In this document: one piece after another, positions 24,352 through 33,657 of the stretch
Position numbering within the stretch: position 1 is the stretch's first letter
Layout: each line of letters opens with the position of its first letter
Assembly: GCF_001042475.2 (NCBI RefSeq)
Contig: NZ_LECW02000045.1
Location: 186,001 to 250,000 of the forward strand
Length of the DNA stretch: 64,000 nt
Direction of reading: 5' to 3'
From: Bacillus glycinifermentans
GTDB lineage: Bacteria > Bacillota > Bacilli > Bacillales > Bacillaceae
Notes under the pieces: model-generated
The model's input: the letters and a program-made list of their open reading frames with translations, nothing else
What the model was told of the DNA's origin: nothing
The model's database searches: none
Program-made: the position numbers and the translations under genes

Positions 24352-25830
24352 ATGAACAGAATTCAGCAGGCAGAAGAAGCATTGAAGAAAGCCGGGAAAA
24401 AAGTGAAACACCGCTACCGAATGGGCTATCACATGATGCCCAGGGCAAACTGGATAAATGATCCAAACGGTCTTATTCAATATAAAGGGGAGTACCATGT
24501 CTTTTATCAACATCATCCGTATGATGAGAATTGGGGACCAATGCATTGGGGCCACTTGAAGAGCAGGGATCTCATTCATTGGGAGCACTTGCCGATCGCT
24601 TTAGCGCCTGGAGACGAATTTGATGAGAGCGGCTGCTTCTCAGGAAGCGCAGTCGAATATAACGGTAAACTCGCTTTAATCTATACAGGGCATAATATGA
24701 TAGATGAAGAGAAAGACAAGTTCTACCAAAATCAGAATATAGCTGTCAGCAAAGACGGTATCGTCTTTGAAAAACTGAAAGAAAACCCTGTCATTGCAGA
24801 GCCGCCGGAAGACAGCGCACGCCACTTTCGCGATCCGAAAGTATGGAGGCATCATGAGAACTGGTATATGGTGGTCGGAAATTCCTCAAAAGAGAACGTC
24901 GGGCGGGTCATCTTATACCGTTCGCCTAACTTGGTAGATTGGGAATATGTAGGCGTCCTCGCCCAAAGCGACGGAAATCTCGGCTTTATGTGGGAATGTC
25001 CGGATTTCTTTGAATTAGACGGCAAACACGTTTTGCTGATTTCCCCTCAGGGTATAAAGGAGGATGGGGATTTATATCAAAATCTGTATCAAACGGGCTA
25101 TTTGATTGGAGACTATGATGAAGAAACGAATGAGTTTGTACATGGCTCCTTTAAAGAGTTGGACCATGGCCATGACTTTTATGCCGTGCAAACTTTGTTG
25201 GATGACAAAGGGCGCAGAATTGCGATTGGCTGGATGGATATGTGGGAGTCAGAGATGCCGACGAAAGCGGACGGATGGTGCGGGGCTTTAACTTTGCCGC
25301 GTGAATTGACGTTGAAGGATGATCACAAAATTTTAATGAATCCCGTCGAGGAGACCAAATTACTTCGTGAATCGGAACATCATGAATGTGCCAATCAATC
25401 GATTTCCAGCAGCTATTTTATAAAGACAGCCGAAAAGCTTCTTGAAGTGATGGCCGTTTTTGATTTGACAATTTGCAGTGCCGAAACGGTTGGCTTAAAG
25501 ATTCGGGGGATTGATCAGGAAGAGACAATCATCCAGTACAGCTTGGTTGATCAAAAGCTGACGCTCGACTGTTCAAAGTCCGGCAAAGCGGAGGACGGTG
25601 TGAGAAGCGTACGGCTTGAAGCGAAGGAGAAGCTCACCTTGCATCTGTTTCTTGACAGATCGTCTATTGAAGTATTTGCGAATCATGGTGAAGCGACAAT
25701 GACCAGCCGCATATATCCTAAAGAAGGAAGAGCCGGGATGGAGCTGTTTTCTGAGAAAGGCAATGTACGGGTTGAAGAGTTCACTTACTGGACGTTGAAA
25801 GATATTTGGAAAGGCGATGAAGCCAAATGA
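24352..25830 (+). CDS. GH32 beta-fructofuranosidase (sucrose/fructo-oligosaccharide hydrolase)
   Basis: This 492-residue enzyme hydrolyses sucrose or short fructans to free fructose. It has no signal peptide and so acts in the cytoplasm. The nucleophile is Asp37 in WINDPNG, the transition-state Asp is in FRDP near residue 161, and the acid/base Glu is in WECPD near 214; a C-terminal beta-sandwich includes DRSSIEVFAN. The ATG at 24352 follows AGAGGG at eight bases and is preferred over the GTG at 24343. Because the permease is not a PTS, the substrate is probably not phosphorylated, although the fold is shared with sucrose-6-phosphate hydrolases. Confidence 0.9.
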   Translation: MNRIQQAEEALKKAGKKVKHRYRMGYHMMPRANWINDPNGLIQYKGEYHVFYQHHPYDENWGPMHWGHLKSRDLIHWEHLPIALAPGDEFDESGCFSGSAVEYNGKLALIYTGHNMIDEEKDKFYQNQNIAVSKDGIVFEKLKENPVIAEPPEDSARHFRDPKVWRHHENWYMVVGNSSKENVGRVILYRSPNLVDWEYVGVLAQSDGNLGFMWECPDFFELDGKHVLLISPQGIKEDGDLYQNLYQTGYLIGDYDEETNEFVHGSFKELDHGHDFYAVQTLLDDKGRRIAIGWMDMWESEMPTKADGWCGALTLPRELTLKDDHKILMNPVEETKLLRESEHHECANQSISSSYFIKTAEKLLEVMAVFDLTICSAETVGLKIRGIDQEETIIQYSLVDQKLTLDCSKSGKAEDGVRSVRLEAKEKLTLHLFLDRSSIEVFANHGEATMTSRIYPKEGRAGMELFSEKGNVRVEEFTYWTLKDIWKGDEAK

Positions 25831-26813
25831 GCAGAATATTTTGCATCGGTGAGACGTTAATCGACTTTATACCGATCCAAAAAGAAACCCCCTTGCAACA
25901 TGTCACAGGCTTTGAACGCGTAGCCGGAGGAGCGCCTATGAATGCCGCGATTGCCGCTGCTAAATACGGCGCCCGTGCGGCAATGCTGACGAAGGTTGCC
26001 AACGATCATTTTGGCGATTACTTAATCAGCGTTCTTGAAGAAAATGGAGTTGACACTTCCTATATCGTTCGAAGCGAAGAAGGCGAAACCGGATTGGCAT
26101 TTGTATCCGTAGACAAGTCCGGGGAAAGAAGTTTTCATTTTTATCGGAAGAATGCAGCCGATTTGCTGCTTTCGGCAGATGAGATTCAGTCTGAATGGTT
26201 TCATAAAGGGGATCTGCTTCATTTTTGTTCAATTGATTTAGTCGAAAGTCCAATGAAACAGGCGCATATGAAGGTGATCAATGACTTCCGGGAAGTCGGC
26301 GGAATTGTTAGTTTTGATCCAAATGTCAGGCTCCCGTTATGGCCTGATGAGACAAGCTGCCGCCATACGATCACGCAGTTTTTGCCGCTGGCGGATATTG
26401 TAAAAGTATCGCTTGAGGAATTGCCGTTTATCACAAATATTGATGATGAGAAGGAAGCGATTGCTTCGCTCTTTAACGGCAATGTCAAAATCGTTGTGTT
26501 GACAAAAGGGGGAGACGGTGCGTCGATTTATTTGAAATCCGGCGAAACCTACGAAGATAAAGGATTTAAAGTCACTGTTTCAGATACAACCGGTGCGGGC
26601 GACGCCTTTATCGGAGGCTTTTTAGCAGAATTGGCACTACTCGATGTATCGCAGAAGACGCTGTGTGAACGAGTCCGCAAGCACCACCGAAGATTGTTGG
26701 AGTTTGCCAATGCAAGCGGCGCCCTGACTGCTTCTGTAAAAGGAGCGATACACGGTGCACCGGGCAGACAGCATGTGCTGAATCTAATTTCAACAAGTGC
26801 AGATAGAGATTAA
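25827..26813 (+). CDS. Fructokinase, PfkB family
   Basis: The 328-residue kinase phosphorylates the fructose released by the GH32 enzyme to fructose 6-phosphate in the cytoplasm. The PfkB signatures are present: GGAPMNAAIAAAKYG near residue 33 and the catalytic DTTGAGDAFIGGF near 253. It overlaps the hydrolase gene by four bases (ATGA), which couples their translation. It completes a three-gene pathway of uptake, hydrolysis and phosphorylation, and a strong terminator follows. Confidence 0.92.
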   Translation: MSRIFCIGETLIDFIPIQKETPLQHVTGFERVAGGAPMNAAIAAAKYGARAAMLTKVANDHFGDYLISVLEENGVDTSYIVRSEEGETGLAFVSVDKSGERSFHFYRKNAADLLLSADEIQSEWFHKGDLLHFCSIDLVESPMKQAHMKVINDFREVGGIVSFDPNVRLPLWPDETSCRHTITQFLPLADIVKVSLEELPFITNIDDEKEAIASLFNGNVKIVVLTKGGDGASIYLKSGETYEDKGFKVTVSDTTGAGDAFIGGFLAELALLDVSQKTLCERVRKHHRRLLEFANASGALTASVKGAIHGAPGRQHVLNLISTSADRD

Positions 26814-26822
26814 TCTGAGAAA

Positions 26823-26862
26823 AAGCGGCTGCTGTGTCTTGCAGCCGCTTCCTGTTTTTTTT
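26823..26862. terminator. Terminator after the fructokinase gene
   Basis: AAGCGGCTGC and GCAGCCGCTT form a 10-base-pair stem, followed by CCTGTTTTTTTTC. It lies between convergent fructokinase and pepT. Confidence 0.9.
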
Positions 26863-26868
26863 CGGTAT

Positions 26869-28104
26869 TTATGCTCTTTCTTCAAACAACTTCGCAATTT
26901 CGACGACAACATTTACGGCTTTCACCATATGATCGGCTGAAATGTATTCGTATTTGCCGTGGAAGTTTTCCCCGCCAGTGAAGATATTCGGACAAGGCAG
27001 CCCCATGTAAGAGAGCTGTGAGCCGTCGGTTCCGCCGCGAATCGGTTTGACGACAGGCTCGATGTCCAGGTTTTTCATCGCCTGGTAGGCGATATCGACG
27101 ATTTCCTTCACCGGCTCGATTTTTTCTCTCATGTTGTAATATTGGTCATTCATGTCAACGATGATGCTGTCTTTTCCGTATTGTGCCCTCAGTTCATCTG
27201 CGACTTTTTCCACTGCCGCTTTCCGCTCGTTAAAACGGTCTTTGTCAAAATCCCGGATGATGTAGTGCAGCTTCGTTTCTGAGACATCGCCATTGATCGA
27301 AAGCAGATGATAAAAGCCTTCATAACCTTCTGTATATTCAGGAGCTTCTGCTTCCGGAAGCCCCGCGTGGAATTTCATTGCGATTTTGGCGGCGTTGACC
27401 ATTTTACCTTTTGCCGTACCCGGGTGAACGTTTGTTCCTTTGCACGTAATTTTCGCGGCTGCGGCATTGAAGCTTTCGTATTGCAGTTCCCCGAGGGGGC
27501 CGCCGTCAACCGTATACGCGAATGAGGCGTTGAATGCAGCCACATCGAATTTGTGAGGGCCTCTTCCGATCTCTTCATCAGGCGTAAACGCCACTCTGAT
27601 CTTGCCGTGTTTGATTTCGGGATGGCTGATCAAATATTCCATCGCCGTCATGATTTCGGCTATTCCGGCTTTATTGTCGGCTCCCAGAAGCGTCGTCCCG
27701 TCCGTCGTGATCAATGTTTGGCCTTTGTAATCGGCAAGCTCGGGAAATTCCTTCGGAGATAACACGACACCGAGCGCTTCGTTGAGCACGATGTCTTTTC
27801 CGTCATACTGTTCAACGATTTGCGGATTGACATTCTTACCGGTAAAATCGGTCGCCGTATCGACATGAGCCAAAAAACCGATCGTCGGCACCTGCTTTTC
27901 CGTATTGGCCGGAAGCGTTGCCATGACATAGCCGTTTTCATCAATCGTGACATCCTCCATGCCGATCTGCTTTAATTCTTCAACAAGCATATTGGCGAGC
28001 GTCAGCTGGCCCGGTGTAGAAGGACACGTCTCACTGTTTTCGTTTGACTGCGTATCGACCTTCGCATATGTAATCAGACGTTCAATCAATTTGTTCTTCT
28101 TCAT
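26869..28104 (-). CDS. pepT: Peptidase T (tripeptidase, M20B)
   Basis: This cytoplasmic zinc aminopeptidase removes the N-terminal residue from tripeptides. Metal and catalytic residues are visible: HVDTATD near residue 80, [10 protein letters not shown] near 140, TPDEEIGRG near 175, and the ligand His in the C-terminal [12 protein letters not shown]. The 411-residue length is standard. It is a single-gene unit, convergent with the sucrose/fructan operon. Confidence 0.95.
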   Translation of the reverse strand: MKKNKLIERLITYAKVDTQSNENSETCPSTPGQLTLANMLVEELKQIGMEDVTIDENGYVMATLPANTEKQVPTIGFLAHVDTATDFTGKNVNPQIVEQYDGKDIVLNEALGVVLSPKEFPELADYKGQTLITTDGTTLLGADNKAGIAEIMTAMEYLISHPEIKHGKIRVAFTPDEEIGRGPHKFDVAAFNASFAYTVDGGPLGELQYESFNAAAAKITCKGTNVHPGTAKGKMVNAAKIAMKFHAGLPEAEAPEYTEGYEGFYHLLSINGDVSETKLHYIIRDFDKDRFNERKAAVEKVADELRAQYGKDSIIVDMNDQYYNMREKIEPVKEIVDIAYQAMKNLDIEPVVKPIRGGTDGSQLSYMGLPCPNIFTGGENFHGKYEYISADHMVKAVNVVVEIAKLFEERA

Positions 28105-28300
28105 GCTTCCCTCATCTCCATTTCTTGGTTTTATGTTTATCTTATCATTTATACGGATTGATTTGTAAGAGATGCGCTTAAAGGTTAAGAGTTAACATAA
28201 CATACATAAGTTATTTTGTTAAGGTATGAGAAATATATATAGATTACCCTGTTTAAAAGAGTTAAGTTAGGATAAAATTTAAATTTTATCTTTGTATTTC

Positions 28301-28329
28301 TTGTGAACCTAATATAGTTTAGTTAATAT
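28301..28329 (+). promoter_or_regulatory. Promoter of the AT-rich orphan gene
   Basis: A -35 TTGTGA and a -10 TAATAT are 17 bases apart and end 29 bases before the ATG at 28359. The rest of 28105-28300 is AT-rich with no further signal that I can name. Confidence 0.55.
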
Positions 28330-28358
28330 ATTTTGTAGAACTACATTTGGAGGTTTTT

Positions 28359-29087
28359 ATGAAAAAGAGAAGTCGTGGTTATCCAGGAGTTAATCTTGAA
28401 ATGTGTGTAAAGAATGCAATTTTAATAAGAGATCAATTTGGCCGAATGCAAGTAGACAAAGAGTCAATAACAAAGGCATTAGGCTATAGTCGATATAGCG
28501 GAGCAGTCGGTAGCAAAATAGCGTCTCTAGGTCACTTTGGTTTATTGATGAATAGTAAAGGAACTTATCAACTAACAGATTTGAGTGAAAAGTTGATTAA
28601 TCAAAAAAACAATGAGGAGTATAAAAAGGCTCTAATAGAGGCTATTTATCAACCAGGTCTTTACAAAGAGATCCTCGACAAATATGAAGATGGAAAAGTA
28701 TTACCAAACGACTTGCCATCCATATTACTTAAAGAACACGGTATTTCCCAAAATGCTTGTGAAAAAGCGGCAAGGATTTTTCTCGAGTCAACCCAGTTTG
28801 CTAAAGTTATTAATAAGAAAAAAGAGTTTACTAAATATCAAGAAAAAAGATCAAAAGGAGATAAAAACGTGATGAAAACGGGTTCAACTGTAAAATCTGA
28901 TGAAGATCATTTGGGAGAAAAATCTCTTTATTCTCAAAATGAACCTATATTTAACCAACACCAAAACTTTATTTTTGCATTAACAGAAGGAAAGTTCGGT
29001 AAGACTGTTGTTCCAGCAAAACTGAATAAAAGGGATATTCAAATTATGAAAAAACAAATAGAAATGTTAGAACTTCAAATCGAATAG
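28359..29087 (+). CDS. AT-rich orphan, DUF5343-like winged-helix-type protein
   Basis: The 242-residue protein is basic and lysine-rich. The N-terminal 100 residues (SITKALGYSRYSGAVGSKIASLGHFGLL, then GTYQLTDLSEKLIN) read like a winged-helix domain of the DUF5343 type: a helical part followed by a wing-like turn. A low-complexity linker (residues 160-200) leads to a short helical tail ending MKKQIEMLELQIE. GGAGG lies five bases before the ATG at 28359, so the TTG at 28347 is not used. Base composition is far more AT-rich than in pepT or the PTS gene, which suggests recent acquisition. No partner gene is visible. The family call is tentative and no function is proposed. Confidence 0.55.
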   Translation: MKKRSRGYPGVNLEMCVKNAILIRDQFGRMQVDKESITKALGYSRYSGAVGSKIASLGHFGLLMNSKGTYQLTDLSEKLINQKNNEEYKKALIEAIYQPGLYKEILDKYEDGKVLPNDLPSILLKEHGISQNACEKAARIFLESTQFAKVINKKKEFTKYQEKRSKGDKNVMKTGSTVKSDEDHLGEKSLYSQNEPIFNQHQNFIFALTEGKFGKTVVPAKLNKRDIQIMKKQIEMLELQIE

Positions 29088-29124
29088 TTTTAATTTTTAA
29101 GTCATCCAATGAAGAAATATACAT

Positions 29125-29155
29125 GGTAATCCGATAGTTAAATTATCGGATTACC
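29125..29155. terminator. Strong hairpin after the AT-rich orphan
   Basis: GGTAATCCGATA and TATCGGATTACC form a perfect 12-base-pair stem with a seven-base loop. There is no clear T run on either side, so it is either a weak terminator or a remnant inverted repeat. Confidence 0.5.
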
Positions 29156-29209
29156 TTAAATTCTCAAGAAAACCACTTTCATTTGGATCACCTTCCAGTT
29201 AAGTTCTCT

Positions 29210-29338
29210 TTAATGGATAGGAATTGGTTCTACAATCACCGAGTTCAAAACCTTTTCTATAGTTGTCCCGATAGTCCCTAGATCCCTCGTAAAAGGTACA
29301 GACACGAACCCCGCTATCCCTCCATTACACCCCCATTA
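29210..29338 (-). pseudogene. Possible gene remnant between orphan and PTS gene
   Basis: On the minus strand one frame reads GGIAGFVSVPFTRDLGTIG and ends in VEPIPIH before a stop, with protein-like composition but no start codon or ribosome site. It may be the 3' end of a lost gene. With only about 43 codons, chance is a real alternative. Confidence 0.2.
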
Positions 29339-29375
29339 AAAATTTCCTCTCCCAAAGGAAAAAATATGCACCAAA

Positions 29376-29390
29376 AAGAAAGCGTTTTCA
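29376..29390 (+). promoter_or_regulatory. Probable cre site upstream of the EIIC-GH1 operon
   Basis: AAGAAAGCGTTTTCA fits the relaxed cre consensus WTGNAANCGNWNNCA with one mismatch and lies 43 bases before the EIIC start. Confidence 0.55.
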
Positions 29391-29432
29391 ATGTAAAGTA
29401 AAAGCAAACCATCAAAAAAAGGGGGAGAGCAT

Positions 29433-30752
29433 GTGAGCAGGATGGCGAAGGTGACCGAGACGTTTGAGCGGGTCGCTTTTAAAATAACAAGCTTCAAGTA
29501 TATCATGGCCATTAAGTCGGCGTTTGTCACGCTGATGCCGGTTATCATTGCCGGGGCGTTCGCGGTTTTGATGCAGAATATGGTGATGAGTCCTGAGACG
29601 GGGCTGGCGGTTTTCGAGCCTTTTCGTTTTTTGTCTGCGCTTGAGCCGATTATGGCATCGATCAATTATGCGACGCTGAACTTTATCACGATCGGCGCGG
29701 TGTTTTTGATCGGGATTGAGCTCGGGAAGTTAAATGGGCATAAATCGTTTTTCCCGGGCATGATGGCGTTGATGTCTTATATCTCCGTCATTCCATCGAC
29801 AGTGTTGCTGGAAGTGAACGGTTCGATGCAGGAAGTGATGAACGTGCTGGCCAAGGAGTTTACGGATCCGAAGTCGCTGTTTTTGGGCATGTTTATTTCG
29901 ATTTTGTCCGTTGAAATCTTCAGCAAGCTTGAAAGCATGGACCGGCTCAGGATTAAAATGCCGGACAGCGTGCCAGCCAATGTCTCTGTATCGTTTGGCA
30001 CTTTATTTCCTTCCATTATTACCGTCACAATCATCGCCAGCTTCGGATTTGCGTTTCATCGGCTGACGGGCGTATACCTTCATGAAGCCGTATACAATGT
30101 CGTGCAAAAACCGCTTGAAGGCGCTATTCAAGGACTTCCCGGCATTTTGCTGCTGGTGTTTGTTGCGCAGTTTTTCTGGGTGATCGGCATACACGGAAAC
30201 CAGATGGTGAAGCCGATCAGGGAGCCTTTGCTGCTCGCCTCGATCACCGTTAATATGAATGCTTATGCAGCGGGTGAATCGATTCCGAATATCATTACGA
30301 TGCCGTTTTGGGATGTGTACATGAGCATCGGCGGCTCCGGCGTCACAATTGGCTTGTTGATCGCGATTTTTATTGCGGGAAAACGGGAGGATTTGCGCAG
30401 CATTACAAAAATTTCGTTCGGCCCCGGCATTTTCAATATCAATGAACCGGTCATCTTCGGGGTTCCCGTTATGCTGAATCCGCTAATGGCGATCCCGTTT
30501 ATTGTGACGCCGCTTGTGACGGGGACGATCGGCTACATCGCGACAGTGGCGGGTTTTGCCGGAAAAGCCGTCGTCATGGTGCCTTGGACGACGCCTCCGA
30601 TTATTAACGCATGGCTGTCGACAGGGGGAAGCCTCGGCGCCGTCGTCACACAAATCGTATGCATCATCGTTTCCGCGCTTATTTATCTTCCGTTTGTGAT
30701 GTTGTTGAATCGAAGCCTTACGGTCAGTTCTGAAAAAAATGTTTCCATGTAA
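29433..30752 (+). CDS. PTS EIIC permease, cellobiose/lichenan/oligo-mannoside (Lac) family
   Basis: This 439-residue membrane protein is the IIC component of a lactose/cellobiose-family PTS, related to LicC, GmuC and YwbA. It has about ten hydrophobic helices and the family stretches FFWVIGIHGNQ and GPGIFNINEPVIFGVPVMLNP. No IIA or IIB gene is next to it, so it must use components encoded elsewhere. The GTG at 29433 follows GGGGGAG; an ATG three codons later is possible. It lies three bases from a GH1 gene, which implies a phospho-beta-glycoside substrate. A probable cre site lies upstream. Confidence 0.88.
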   Translation: MSRMAKVTETFERVAFKITSFKYIMAIKSAFVTLMPVIIAGAFAVLMQNMVMSPETGLAVFEPFRFLSALEPIMASINYATLNFITIGAVFLIGIELGKLNGHKSFFPGMMALMSYISVIPSTVLLEVNGSMQEVMNVLAKEFTDPKSLFLGMFISILSVEIFSKLESMDRLRIKMPDSVPANVSVSFGTLFPSIITVTIIASFGFAFHRLTGVYLHEAVYNVVQKPLEGAIQGLPGILLLVFVAQFFWVIGIHGNQMVKPIREPLLLASITVNMNAYAAGESIPNIITMPFWDVYMSIGGSGVTIGLLIAIFIAGKREDLRSITKISFGPGIFNINEPVIFGVPVMLNPLMAIPFIVTPLVTGTIGYIATVAGFAGKAVVMVPWTTPPIINAWLSTGGSLGAVVTQIVCIIVSALIYLPFVMLLNRSLTVSSEKNVSM

Positions 30753-30754
30753 AG

Positions 30755-32212
30755 GTGTTGAAAGGAGCGAACGAAATGGCCAGACAAACGTGGAAGATTC
30801 CCGACGATTTTATTCTGGGCGCAGCAGCGTCGGCGTGGCAGACAGAGGGTTGGGACGGGAAGCGGCCGACACAGGATTCCTATTTGGATATGTGGTACAA
30901 GAATGATCCTGATGTATGGCATGACGGATACGGACCGGCGGTGGCGGCTGATTTTTATAACCGCTACAAAGAAGATATTCAATATATGAAAGACATCGGG
31001 CTAACCCACTACCGGACGTCGATTAACTGGTCGCGTTTTCTTTTGGATTATGAAACCGCCGAAGTTGACGAGGTGTATGCAGGCTATATTGATGACGTCA
31101 TCGATGAGCTGCAGAGATGCGGAGTAGAGCCGATGCTTTGTCTTGAACACTACGAAATCCCGGCTGTCTTGCTGGAACAGTACGGCGGATGGGGATCGAA
31201 ACACGTGGTTGGCTTATTTGCGGCATATGCGGAAAAAGCGTTTGAACGGTATGGGGACAGGGTGAAATACTGGTTTACCTTTAATGAACCGATCGTGCCG
31301 CAAACGCGGATCTACCTTGACGCACTTCGCTATCCGTACGAGCAGAACACGAAAAAATGGATGCAATGGAACTACCATAAAGCATTGGCGACGGCAAAGG
31401 TCGTGGAGCTTTTTCGGAAAAGGAAGCCAGGTTTCAGAGAAGGCGCAAAAATCGGCGTCATTTTAAATCCTGAGGTCACGTATGCGAGGTCGAGTGCGCC
31501 CCATGACCAGAAAGCGGCTCAAATCTATGATTTGTTTTTTAACAGGGTTTTTTTAGATCCGAGCATAAAAGGCGTCTATCCAGATGAATTGATGGAGCTC
31601 CTGGTTAAACACGACATCCTATTTGAGCATGATGAAGAGGAGCTTTCCGTCATCAAGCGGAATACGGTCGATTTTGTCGGTGTGAACCTGTATTATCCAA
31701 AGAGAGTTCAAGCGCCTTCAAGGCAATGGAATGAATCGACGCCTTTTCATCCTGCTTATTACTATGAGCCCTTTGAGCTGCCCGGCCGAAAGATGAATCC
31801 GTTCAGAGGCTGGGAGATCTGCCCGCGCATTGTGTACGACATGTCAATGAGGCTTAAACATGAGTATGGAAATATCGAATGGCTGATTGCGGAAAACGGC
31901 ATGGGCGTCGAACATGAGGAGCGTTTTAAAAATGAAGAAGGGGTCATTCAGGACGACTACAGAATCGATTTTATTTCGGCCCATTTGCGAGAGGCAATAA
32001 AAGGGATCGCCGACGGCGCAAACTGCAAAGGATATATGCTTTGGGCGTTCACCGACAACGTCTCCCCGATGAACGCCTTTAAAAACCGCTACGGCCTTGT
32101 TGAAATCCGATTAGAGGACAACCGCAGCAGGGCGCTGAAAAAATCGGCTTGCTTTTATCGGGATATCATCAAAAACAGACGGTTTGAAACAGAGGAATTC
32201 CGGTATAAATAA
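30755..32212 (+). CDS. GH1 6-phospho-beta-glycosidase
   Basis: This 485-residue cytoplasmic GH1 enzyme hydrolyses the disaccharide phosphate produced by the adjacent EIIC system. The family start IPDDFILGAAASAWQTEG, the acid/base Glu in WFTFNEP near residue 178 and the nucleophile Glu in LIAENGMG near 380 are present. It differs clearly from BglH earlier in the window, which implies another substrate, possibly a phosphorylated gluco- or mannobioside. The preferred start is the ATG at 30776 (MARQTWKIP) with GAAAGGAGC ahead of it; the frame is open to 30755. Confidence 0.85.
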   Translation: MLKGANEMARQTWKIPDDFILGAAASAWQTEGWDGKRPTQDSYLDMWYKNDPDVWHDGYGPAVAADFYNRYKEDIQYMKDIGLTHYRTSINWSRFLLDYETAEVDEVYAGYIDDVIDELQRCGVEPMLCLEHYEIPAVLLEQYGGWGSKHVVGLFAAYAEKAFERYGDRVKYWFTFNEPIVPQTRIYLDALRYPYEQNTKKWMQWNYHKALATAKVVELFRKRKPGFREGAKIGVILNPEVTYARSSAPHDQKAAQIYDLFFNRVFLDPSIKGVYPDELMELLVKHDILFEHDEEELSVIKRNTVDFVGVNLYYPKRVQAPSRQWNESTPFHPAYYYEPFELPGRKMNPFRGWEICPRIVYDMSMRLKHEYGNIEWLIAENGMGVEHEERFKNEEGVIQDDYRIDFISAHLREAIKGIADGANCKGYMLWAFTDNVSPMNAFKNRYGLVEIRLEDNRSRALKKSACFYRDIIKNRRFETEEFRYK

Positions 32213-32223
32213 AAACGTGATAA

Positions 32224-32253
32224 GGACCATCCCGCTCATAAACGGGATGGCCC
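32224..32253. terminator. Bidirectional terminator between GH1 and histidine kinase genes
   Basis: GGACCATCCCG pairs with CGGGATGGCCC apart from one mismatch, with a T-rich run on the plus strand. The stem overlaps the stop codon of the convergent kinase gene. Confidence 0.75.
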
Positions 32254-33657
32254 TTCTTTATTAGAAAAAATAACTTTTATTTGAGTCCCGTGACCAGGTT
32301 TGCTGAAGATTTCAATATGACCTTCGTGTGCATGAATAATCTGCCTGGCAATCGCCATGCCCAGTCCGGTGCCTGATGTGTCGGAAGAAGCGTTCGTTCC
32401 TCTGTAGTAGCGGTCAAATAAATGCTCCAATGTTTCTTTTTCCATACCAAGACCATTGTCTTCTATGATAATGGTTAAAGACTGAGACTCACTGTTTTCA
32501 ATCAAGACCTTTATTTCAGTGCCGGGAGGGTTATGCTTAATACTGTTGGCAATCAGGTTTTCAAAGGCGCGCTGCATGTATTTTTCATCCATATAAAAAG
32601 CAATTGCGTCTTGGTCCGCCAGAAACTCGAAATGTTTATCTTTCGATTCAGGCAAGCTTTTCAGCCCGGTTAAAGTTTCCCTTAACAAGCCCACTATGTC
32701 CTTTTCTTCTTTTTGAATCGGAAAGGCATCATTTTTCAAGCGGAAGGTGAGGTTGAATTCTTCTATTAATTCTTCCATATACTCTACCCGCTCGTTCATG
32801 ACGTTTGCAAAATCCCTTACCTTTTCCTTGTTCCACTCATGTTTTTCAGATGATAAAAGAATGGTATATCCTTTAATGACTGACAGCGGCGTCTTTAAGT
32901 CGTGTGAAACGCCTGTCATCCATTCTTCCCGCGTTCTTTCCAGCTTCTCGCTTTCCGCTTTGTTTTTCTGAAGAATCACCGTAAGGTTGCTCATTGCATT
33001 CATGAGTTCCTGATATAGTTTATATCCGGGTTTTTTCTTTTTCTTCGGTATGAAAGAGTGAGATGCCGGTTCGGCATATGTTCCTTTGGAGAGATTTTCG
33101 ATCCATGAAACGATATAAAGCAAAGGAGCGCCCAGCTGCTTTCCGAAATACAGCGCAACAATAACCCCGATCATGATCATAGAAAGAATCCAAAGCTGGT
33201 TTGTCCAATATAGAAACGGGTTGTCGGATTGAAATGGCTCACCCATAATCCACGTCAATGTCTTGCCGTTTTTCGTATCAAACCATGTTGATAGATGGAA
33301 GCCTTTTTTAGCGGGGTAAACATAATCAGAGACAAGCTCGCCGGGAATATAGTGGCTTGGAATATTGTCCGGCTTGTTGAAGGAATAAAGTTCATTTCCC
33401 CTTTCATCAAGAATCTGGAGCCACATATGGTATTCCTTTAAATGGCTGATCGCCTCAGCTTCAACGGATATTTTTCCGCCTTTTACAGCTGTTTGCCGAA
33501 CGACGCTTGATAAAGAAAGGGGTGATTTGTGCGGCTCCCGGTCATTTAGAAAGAAAGTGAAAAAAAGCGTGCTGACGACGAACAGAGCGGTGCAAATCGC
33601 AATCAGCAGAATGATTCGGGATATAAAGTGAAACGCAATGCGGTCTCTCAGCTTCAT
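32236..33657 (-). CDS. Sensor histidine kinase next to a lantibiotic-type ABC exporter
   Basis: The 473-residue kinase has two transmembrane helices (about 13-35 and 155-175) enclosing a roughly 115-residue extracytoplasmic sensor, then a HAMP-like linker, a DHp domain with the phosphoacceptor His in GVSHDLKTPLSVIKGY near residue 254, and an HATPase domain with N box ENLIANSIKHNP, G1 EDNGLGM and G2 GTGLGMAIA. The large sensor differs from the loop-less BceS-type kinases. It overlaps the response regulator gene by four bases. The pair is divergent from an ABC exporter, which is the presumed target. B. subtilis YcbM/YcbL is a similar arrangement. Confidence 0.88.
   Translation of the reverse strand: MKLRDRIAFHFISRIILLIAICTALFVVSTLFFTFFLNDREPHKSPLSLSSVVRQTAVKGGKISVEAEAISHLKEYHMWLQILDERGNELYSFNKPDNIPSHYIPGELVSDYVYPAKKGFHLSTWFDTKNGKTLTWIMGEPFQSDNPFLYWTNQLWILSMIMIGVIVALYFGKQLGAPLLYIVSWIENLSKGTYAEPASHSFIPKKKKKPGYKLYQELMNAMSNLTVILQKNKAESEKLERTREEWMTGVSHDLKTPLSVIKGYTILLSSEKHEWNKEKVRDFANVMNERVEYMEELIEEFNLTFRLKNDAFPIQKEEKDIVGLLRETLTGLKSLPESKDKHFEFLADQDAIAFYMDEKYMQRAFENLIANSIKHNPPGTEIKVLIENSESQSLTIIIEDNGLGMEKETLEHLFDRYYRGTNASSDTSGTGLGMAIARQIIHAHEGHIEIFSKPGHGTQIKVIFSNKEGPSRL

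Noticed and set aside
29125..29155. Inverted repeat as the end of an insertion sequence
   Set aside because: The arms face each other within 31 bases with no transposase and no target duplication; it is a simple hairpin.
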